Positions 1 through 4,403 of a stretch of DNA of 6,907 bases are shown here, in pieces (position 1 is the first letter of the stretch; every line of letters begins with the position of its first letter). Position numbers and translations under genes: made by a program. Origin of the DNA: Muribaculaceae bacterium (GTDB lineage: Bacteria > Bacteroidota > Bacteroidia > Bacteroidales > Muribaculaceae); the NCBI GenBank assembly GCA_016287065.1, contig JAEEVB010000129.1, positions 1 to 6,907 of the forward strand, written 5' to 3'. The notes below the pieces were generated by a model that saw only the letters and a list, made by a program, of their open reading frames with translations, did not search any database and was not told the origin of the DNA.

Positions 1-85
1 TTACCCGTAATCTCTTTTTGAATTAACATATTATTAACTTTTCCCGAGTCAACTTTTTTCAGGACGATACATCTCACCCATCCCA

Positions 86-130
86 TCCGAGTCCTCTGAG
101 AACTCCGAGAACTCTGAGGCCTCCGAGTAA
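86..130. repeat. 9-base tandem repeat, five units of TCYGAGNNN
   Basis: Five consecutive 9-base units fit exactly: TCCGAGTCC, TCTGAGAAC, TCCGAGAAC, TCTGAGGCC and TCCGAGTAA, starting at 86, 95, 104, 113 and 122. The first six bases are nearly fixed, with C/T alternating at position 3, and the last three vary. Read in frame from 86, the units give Ser-Glu-x repeats closing with TAA at 128-130. That frame has a stop at 35-37 and no start codon between, so I do not call a gene. Confidence 0.85.
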
Positions 131-141
131 CCAGCGACAAT

Positions 142-170
142 GCAAAACAACCGGCGCCAGCCGGCTTTGC
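142..170. other. Imperfect GC-rich stem-loop
   Basis: CCGGC at 151-155 pairs perfectly with GCCGG at 160-164 around the loop GCCA. An outer stem, GCAAA at 142-146 with TTTGC at 166-170, extends it across an asymmetric internal bulge. No T-run follows directly, so it does not look like a classical intrinsic terminator. It could be a weak terminator for an upstream gene or simply a chance inverted repeat. Confidence 0.35.
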
Positions 171-348
171 GTGAAACCAGCTTTGTGTGAATCTTGTAGC
201 GTCTTTGCAACCTTTTGTCCTTATGTCCTTCTGTCTAAACTCCTTTTGTTCTTATGTTCTTATGTCTAAATAACTTCTGTTCTTCTGTCAAAAGAGAATC
301 CCGTTCGGTCGCGAGCACTTCGTGGTTACCTGCCACCCGCTTTGCGTG
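164..348. repeat. Dispersed decamer GCTTTGYGTG, three copies
   Basis: GCTTTGCGTG occurs at 164-173, GCTTTGTGTG at 180-189 and GCTTTGCGTG at 339-348. The first two copies are 16 bases apart and share flanking bases (CCGGCTTTGCGTGAA against CCAGCTTTGTGTGAA), which makes them a local direct duplication. The third lies just upstream of the promoter zone. Function is unknown; a repeated protein-binding site is possible but not shown. Confidence 0.5.
213..290. repeat. 8-base repeat in a 31-base higher-order array
   Basis: The tract is built from 8-base units of the form TTNTGTYY: TTTTGTCC, TTATGTCC and TTCTGTCT (213-236), then TTTTGTTC, TTATGTTC and TTATGTCT (244-267), then TTCTGTTC and TTCTGTCA (275-290). 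Seven-base spacers starting with AAA (AAACTCC at 237-243, AAATAAC at 268-274) separate the triplets, giving a 31-base higher-order unit present twice plus a truncated third. The + strand is strongly pyrimidine-rich. A period of 8 argues against coding. Confidence 0.85.
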
Positions 349-371
349 TAGAAAAAAATAATTCTCAAAAC

Positions 372-404
372 TTTGTTTTGTATTTGTTTTTTTCACTACT
401 TTTG
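372..404 (+). promoter_or_regulatory. Bacteroidetes-type promoter for the dCMP deaminase operon
   Basis: TACTTTTG at 397-404 matches the Bacteroidetes -7 consensus TAnnTTTG exactly. A TTTG at 372-375 sits 21 bases upstream, close to the spacing expected for the -33 element; other TTTG copies at 377-380 and 383-386 lie closer. Transcription would start around 408-412, leaving a leader of roughly 40-45 bases before the ATG at 454. The zone is AT-rich, unlike the DNA on either side. It is the only good promoter match I found ahead of the six co-directional genes, so it may drive all of them. Confidence 0.6.
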
Positions 405-453
405 TAGTATTGTTTGAAAGCTTTTTTATTACCCTGTTTGTTTAGATGCCGAA

Positions 454-912
454 ATGACTGATATTCAGCAAAAAGCAGCACTTCTTGACGCCCGTTATCT
501 GCGCATGGCGAGAATCTGGGCCGAGAATTCCTATTGCAAGCGCCGGCAAGTAGGTGCCCTAATAGTCAAGGATAAGATGATTATCTCCGACGGTTACAAT
601 GGCACACCTGTTGGCTTTGAAAACATCTGTGAGGACGAGAACGACAACACCAAGGCCTATGTGCTTCATGCCGAGGCCAATGCCATCACAAAAGTCGCAC
701 AAAGCAACAACAGCAGCAAGGGTGCCACCCTGTATGTCACCACCTCACCCTGCATTGAGTGCGCAAAGCTCATCATCCAGTCGGGCATCAAACGGGTTGT
801 CTTTGGCGAAGTCTATCGGCTCACCGACGGCGTCGACCTACTAAAGCGAGCTGGCATTGAGTGTGTATGCCTCGCTGAAAACGAAAACGGGATTGTGAAA
901 GATTTAATGTAA
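454..912 (+). CDS. comEB: Deoxycytidylate (dCMP) deaminase
   Basis: This 152-residue cytoplasmic zinc enzyme of the cytidine/deoxycytidylate deaminase fold should convert dCMP to dUMP, the substrate of thymidylate synthase. The zinc and catalytic motif is complete: H72-A-E74, with E74 as the proton shuttle, and P99-C100-x-x-C103. The stretch D46-G-Y-N-G-T-P is characteristic of dCMP deaminases rather than tRNA or cytidine deaminases. Length is normal for the family. The ATG at 454 sits just upstream of the conserved N-terminal helix; no Shine-Dalgarno precedes it, as usual in Bacteroidetes. It is the first gene after the promoter and is followed after 7 bases by the S41 peptidase. The comEB name is inherited from the Bacillus homologue and does not imply competence. 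Main uncertainty: substrate preference is inferred from motifs only. Confidence 0.93.
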   Translation: MTDIQQKAALLDARYLRMARIWAENSYCKRRQVGALIVKDKMIISDGYNGTPVGFENICEDENDNTKAYVLHAEANAITKVAQSNNSSKGATLYVTTSPCIECAKLIIQSGIKRVVFGEVYRLTDGVDLLKRAGIECVCLAENENGIVKDLM

Positions 913-919
913 CGCCCTT

Positions 920-2548
920 ATGAACACCAACGTCAACAACCGTCAGCCTTTTTCCTGGGTACCCATTGCCATTGCGGCTTCGCTGGTAGTGGGAATTTGG
1001 ATCGGTATGTTGTTCTCAGGGAAAAAGGCCGGTGAATACGACCGCAAACTCAACAATATCCTGAATCTGGTCTCCAATGAATATGTCGACAACATCGAGG
1101 TCGACAGCCTCATAGAACTCACTATTCCCGAATTGCTGGGAAATCTCGACCCACACTCCTACTACCTCTCGGCCAAAGAACTACAGCTGGCCGAAGAAGA
1201 CCTCAATGGCAGCTTCAGCGGCATTGGTATCTCTTTCCAGATGGATGGCGACACGCTTTATGTGGTCGAAGTCATTCCAGGTGGCCCCTCCGAAAAAGCA
1301 GGCATTGTAGCTGGCGACAAGATTATCTCGGCTAACGGCAAATCTCTGATAGGACTTGACCAGAACGAAATCAAGGAAACCTTGAGAGGCAAGAAGAAAT
1401 CGAAGGTGAAACTCGAAGTCAAGCGACTCACATCTACCAAGCCCCTCACCTTTGTGGGAGAGCGCGACGATGTGCCAGTAAAAGCTGTCGATGCCGCCTA
1501 CATGATTGATAAGAACATAGGCTATGTGAGGGTCAATCAGTTTGGCCGCACTACCTACGACGAGTTCATGCTTGCACTCACCAATCTCAAGTCCGAAGGC
1601 GCCCGACGCTACATCGTCGACCTCCGTGGCAATGGTGGCGGCTACATGGAGATGGCCATTTACATGGCTAACGAGTTTCTGCCTGCCAACCAACTGATTG
1701 TATCCACCAAAGGCCGTTACAAAAACAACGACACAAAGGTGTGGAGCGATGGCAACGGCTCCTTCAAGGAAGACGAGATCATCGTGCTTATCGACGAATT
1801 CTCGGCAAGTGCCAGCGAAATCTTTGCTGGAGCCATACAAGACAACGACCGTGGCCTGGTGGTGGGCTGCCGCTCATTTGGTAAAGGACTTGTGCAAAAG
1901 CAGTTCGACCTGGGCGACAAGAGTGCCATACGACTCACCATTGCTCGCTACTACACGCCCAGCGGTCGCTGCATTCAGAAGGACTACAAGGCTCACGGCC
2001 TGATCTCCTATGAGAAAGAATTACTTGAGCGCTACTCCAAGGGCGAACTCTACAACCGTGATAGCATCAAGACCGACAAGAAACAGCAGTTCAAGACACT
2101 GCATGGCCGCACGGTGTATGGTGGAGGTGGAATCATTCCCGACATCTTCGTTCCTCAGGACACCACGGGTATCAATTCCTACTATATTGCGGTGACCAAT
2201 GCCGGCATCATTCCGCAGTTTGTGCTCAAATATGTCCAGAGCAACCGCACCGCACTCAGCGCTGCCAAGGACCACAAGCAACTGCTAAGACTACTCACCA
2301 ACAACGAGCAACTGCTCAACGACTTCGCCGACTTCGCATCACAGCAAGGCATTCCTGCACGATGGTACTACATCAATCAGTCGAAAGACCTGATTATCAA
2401 GACAATCAAAGCGCTGATTGCCAGAGATTTGTTCGGACAGAGCGCTTTCTACCCAATCTTCAATCGTAACGATAAGACCATCGATGCAGCGCTGAAAGCG
2501 TTCAGTAAGCATCAGGCTGCTTTCCCTATAACCCCCGACTCGTTTTAA
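920..2548 (+). CDS. ctpA: S41 family C-terminal processing peptidase, membrane-anchored
   Basis: This is a serine protease of the CtpA/Prc (tail-specific) family, 542 residues long. Residues about 13-33 form one hydrophobic segment after a short polar N-terminus, so the protein is probably anchored in the inner membrane with its body in the periplasm. A PDZ domain follows (about 95-170, with F99-S-G-I-G near its start), which in this family binds the C-terminal tail of substrates. The S41 core spans about 195-415. S297 in S-A-S-A-S-E and K322 in F-G-K-G form the catalytic dyad, 25 residues apart as in E. coli Prc, and Q326 matches the third conserved residue. V232-D-L-R-G-N-G-G-G is the usual core strand. 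The last 120 or so residues are a helical extension of unknown role. The cyclo-ligase gene starts 3 bases after the stop, implying co-transcription. The natural substrate is not predictable from sequence. Confidence 0.93.
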   Translation: MNTNVNNRQPFSWVPIAIAASLVVGIWIGMLFSGKKAGEYDRKLNNILNLVSNEYVDNIEVDSLIELTIPELLGNLDPHSYYLSAKELQLAEEDLNGSFSGIGISFQMDGDTLYVVEVIPGGPSEKAGIVAGDKIISANGKSLIGLDQNEIKETLRGKKKSKVKLEVKRLTSTKPLTFVGERDDVPVKAVDAAYMIDKNIGYVRVNQFGRTTYDEFMLALTNLKSEGARRYIVDLRGNGGGYMEMAIYMANEFLPANQLIVSTKGRYKNNDTKVWSDGNGSFKEDEIIVLIDEFSASASEIFAGAIQDNDRGLVVGCRSFGKGLVQKQFDLGDKSAIRLTIARYYTPSGRCIQKDYKAHGLISYEKELLERYSKGELYNRDSIKTDKKQQFKTLHGRTVYGGGGIIPDIFVPQDTTGINSYYIAVTNAGIIPQFVLKYVQSNRTALSAAKDHKQLLRLLTNNEQLLNDFADFASQQGIPARWYYINQSKDLIIKTIKALIARDLFGQSAFYPIFNRNDKTIDAALKAFSKHQAAFPITPDSF

Positions 2549-2551
2549 GTC

Positions 2552-3097
2552 ATGGAGAAAAAAGAACTTCGTGCCATCGTCAGGCGGCTCAAGAAAGACC
2601 TGACCGACGAGATGAAACTCGAGCAGTCACGCAAGGTGTTCGATTTCATTGAGCAAATGCCTATCTTCAAGCAGGCGCACTCCGTGCTCCTGTATCATTC
2701 TATGCCCGACGAACTGCCCACCCACGACGTCATCAAGGCATGGGCAAAAGTTAAGCAGGTGTACCTGCCTCGTGTGAATGGTGATGACCTCGATATTCTA
2801 CCCTTTGATTCAATGCTTTGTGATGACAATCAGTTTCACATCTTTGAGCCAACAGGCGACAACTTGTTGCCCCCCGAGAAACTCGACCTCATCATTGTTC
2901 CTGCTATAGCCCTCGACGCCCAACGCAACCGCATGGGCCGGGGCAAAGGCTTCTACGACAGACTTCTTAATCCGCTCACCAAGGTCTATACCATTGGTGT
3001 AGGATTCGACTGCCAGTTCTTCGACTCCATTCCTTGCGAGCCACACGACAAGCGCCTGTCGGCTGTCGTCACCCCCCAACACCGAGTGATATCCTGA
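2552..3097 (+). CDS. fau: 5-formyltetrahydrofolate cyclo-ligase
   Basis: This 181-residue cytoplasmic enzyme (MTHFS family) should use ATP to convert 5-formyl-THF to 5,10-methenyl-THF, returning a storage or inhibitory folate to the one-carbon pool. Family landmarks appear in order: a basic N-terminal helix with K and R residues, Y48-H-S-M-P-D-E, F97?-type E-P at 99-100 (F-E-P-T-G-D), V116-P-A-I-A-L-D, the ATP/phosphate loop M128-G-R-G-K-G-F-Y-D-R, and H165-D-K-R-L near the C-terminus leading into V-V-T-P. The loop has G-R-G-K-G where many homologues have G-Y-G-G-G, a variation I believe is common in Bacteroidetes. Length is normal. It sits 3 bases behind the S41 gene. With the dCMP deaminase at 454 it gives the operon two enzymes that serve dTMP synthesis. 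The symbol fau follows E. coli (also ygfA). Confidence 0.92.
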   Translation: MEKKELRAIVRRLKKDLTDEMKLEQSRKVFDFIEQMPIFKQAHSVLLYHSMPDELPTHDVIKAWAKVKQVYLPRVNGDDLDILPFDSMLCDDNQFHIFEPTGDNLLPPEKLDLIIVPAIALDAQRNRMGRGKGFYDRLLNPLTKVYTIGVGFDCQFFDSIPCEPHDKRLSAVVTPQHRVIS

Positions 3098-3149
3098 TTT
3101 TCCCGTTTTTCCCACTTTTCCCACCTTTCCCCGATTTCCCATGCTTCCC
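3098..3149. repeat. 9-base TTTTCCCAC tract crossing a start codon
   Basis: The CCC of successive units begins at 3102, 3111, 3120, 3129, 3138 and 3147, an exact 9-base period over six units; a further CCC at 3157 is one base out of phase. Units are TTTTCCCG/A-like with drift near the end. The tract starts at the first base after the cyclo-ligase stop, fills the whole 43-base gap, and continues through codons 1-3 of the hemerythrin-like gene (ATG at 3141). The + strand is almost purely pyrimidine, leaving no purine-rich ribosome binding site before that ATG. Confidence 0.85.
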
Positions 3150-3830
3150 ATTATTTCCCCAAGCACCAAACTCGCACAAATCATCATCGATGATCCCAGC
3201 ATCATCACAGTGCTTAACCGCTTCGGCATCTCGCTGGGTGTGGGCGATACCACCATAGAACAGGTATGTGCCGAAAAGCACATGAACGTGGCATTCTTCA
3301 CCACCATTCTCAACACCTTTCGCGACCCGAGCTTCTTCCCCGAGAAGATTCTCAACTCGTTTCAGGCTCACTTCATTGTCGACTACCTCAACAAGACCAA
3401 TCAATCCTATCTTCAGTTCCAGCTGCCCAACATCGAGCGGCATTTCAATCTCCTCATCAGCAAGTCCGATGCTCTAAATAGCAACTTGCTCATCATCATG
3501 AAGTTCTTCACCGAGGTCAAGACCGAACTGATGCGCCGCATTGATGACGACAAGAACCGTTGGTTCCCCGAGATACTGGCCTTAGAAAACGAGCATGGCA
3601 ACACCCACGAAGGCACTGTGCCTCCCACCGATGAGGAACATGACTCCATCGAGGACAAGATTAACGACCTGGTGAGCATGTTTGTCATTCACCTGAGTGG
3701 CGACTACGACGTAAATCTGGGGCAAGCCGTGCTGCTGGCACTCGACAGCCTCAAGAAGGACATCTCGCAGAACAACCGCATTCGCCAACGCATACTGATG
3801 CCTCTCTACCAGGCATTGGCATCTAAATAA
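3141..3830 (+). CDS. Hemerythrin-like protein with degenerate iron site
   Basis: The 229 residues match the Bacteroidales hemerythrin-domain proteins distantly related to ScdA/YtfE (RIC). Residues about 10-60 form a ScdA_N-like (DUF542) domain: D18-P then R27-F-G-I-S-L-G-V-G-D with T-I-E-Q-V-C-A-E. The C-C pair of ScdA/YtfE is absent, which I recall is normal in this subfamily. Residues about 73-225 look like the four-helix hemerythrin domain, but compared ungapped with remembered homologues the iron ligands are mostly gone: N87 for His, R133 for His, D137 for Glu, N211 for His and R215 for Glu, with H167 kept. Iron binding is therefore doubtful, and a structural or signalling role with the LuxR-type neighbour (start 3 bases downstream) is more likely. 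The ATG at 3141 fits the family N-terminus, although a pyrimidine repeat precedes it. The fold assignment is fairly sure; the function is not known. Confidence 0.75.
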   Translation: MLPIISPSTKLAQIIIDDPSIITVLNRFGISLGVGDTTIEQVCAEKHMNVAFFTTILNTFRDPSFFPEKILNSFQAHFIVDYLNKTNQSYLQFQLPNIERHFNLLISKSDALNSNLLIIMKFFTEVKTELMRRIDDDKNRWFPEILALENEHGNTHEGTVPPTDEEHDSIEDKINDLVSMFVIHLSGDYDVNLGQAVLLALDSLKKDISQNNRIRQRILMPLYQALASK

Positions 3831-3833
3831 GTG

Positions 3834-4391
3834 ATGATGAATCTGAAGGTAGCCATCATCTGTTCCGATACGCTCTCAGCCATGGGGTTGAAATCCCTGC
3901 TGCACAGCCATTTCAATCTTGATGCCAGCATCATCTCGCATGAGCAGCATCAACTACTTGCCGATATGGCTATGTCGAGCGACTTCGACTTCTTTATAGT
4001 CGACGAGAACACACTGGTCCAGAACCTGAATTTCTTCCTGCCCTACCGCAACAAGGTGATCTTGGCCTCTCCTTCACGAAATAACGAGAACAACCATAGT
4101 CTCAAAACCATAACTACAACCCTACCTGTAGAGTCAATCGTTTCAGCTCTCGGCAAGATTCTCAAATCCTCTCATCTACCCTCGCAAAAGAGCAATTCTC
4201 TCTCGGCCCGTGAAATTGAAGTGCTGAAACTCGTCGCCGCTGGAAAACTCAATAAAGAAATAGCTAACAATCTGAATATCAGTATCAATACCGTACTCAC
4301 CCACCGCAAAAACATCACGGCCAAGCTGGGCATCAAGAGTACATCCGGATTGAGTTTCTATGCCATCATGAACGGCTTTATCAAGCCATAA
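3834..4391 (+). CDS. LuxR-type DNA-binding response regulator
   Basis: A 185-residue regulator. Residues about 4-110 look like a shortened, divergent receiver domain: V6-A-I-I-C-S-D near the start, D57 in F-F-I-V-D-E-N at the phosphoacceptor position, and S79 after V-I-L-A; the usual acidic pair is reduced to D12 and the conserved lysine is not evident. Residues about 122-182 are a clear LuxR/FixJ (GerE) helix-turn-helix: L123-S-A-R-E-I-E-V-L, N140-K-E-I-A, I-S-I-N-T153-V-L-T-H157-R and K164-L-G-I. Three starts lie side by side, GTG 3831, ATG 3834 and ATG 3837; I chose the first ATG. The pairing with a hemerythrin-like gene recalls, from memory, Porphyromonas gingivalis PG1236/PG1237, where PG1237 (CdhR) is a LuxR-family regulator. 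No histidine kinase is nearby, so the signal may come from the neighbouring protein. Its targets are unknown. Confidence 0.85.
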   Translation: MMNLKVAIICSDTLSAMGLKSLLHSHFNLDASIISHEQHQLLADMAMSSDFDFFIVDENTLVQNLNFFLPYRNKVILASPSRNNENNHSLKTITTTLPVESIVSALGKILKSSHLPSQKSNSLSAREIEVLKLVAAGKLNKEIANNLNISINTVLTHRKNITAKLGIKSTSGLSFYAIMNGFIKP

Positions 4392-4403
4392 TCGCACCCA
4401 AAC

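Larger units (their letters stand above)
1..453. other. Gene-free leader region rich in short repeats
   Basis: I find no credible coding region here on either strand; reading frames are short and start-less. The sequence changes character along its length. An AT-rich start (1-60) is followed by a 9-base repeat (86-130), a GC-rich stem-loop (142-170), an 8-base repeat block (213-290), a mixed stretch (295-350), and an AT-rich promoter zone (353-453). No gene ends inside the window upstream of this region, so what lies to the left is unknown. The region most likely separates an unseen upstream gene from the operon starting at 454. Confidence 0.7.

Noticed and set aside
38..130. Open frame reading Ser-Glu repeats that ends in TAA
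   Set aside because: It is preceded by an in-frame stop at 35-37 and has no start codon, so it cannot be a gene end entering from outside or a complete small gene.
213..290. Possible CRISPR array
   Set aside because: The units are 8 bases in blocks of 31 with 7-base spacers that resemble each other; there are no unique spacers of 30-40 bases and no cas genes.
322..336. Short inverted repeat GTGG / CCAC near the promoter
   Set aside because: Only four base pairs with a seven-base loop, which is easily expected by chance.
1181..1840. 219-codon open frame on the minus strand inside the S41 peptidase gene
   Set aside because: It lies fully opposite a gene with complete catalytic motifs and has no recognisable domain; it is a shadow of the codon bias of the + strand gene.
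3034..3258. Plus-strand frame with Phe-Pro-x repeats
   Set aside because: It overlaps two real genes out of frame and owes its repeat to the same 9-base tract.
2810..3443. Minus-strand frames with Gly-Lys-x repeats resembling a collagen-like protein
   Set aside because: The repeats are only the reverse reading of the 9-base pyrimidine tract at 3098-3149; the rest is antisense to the cyclo-ligase and hemerythrin-like genes.
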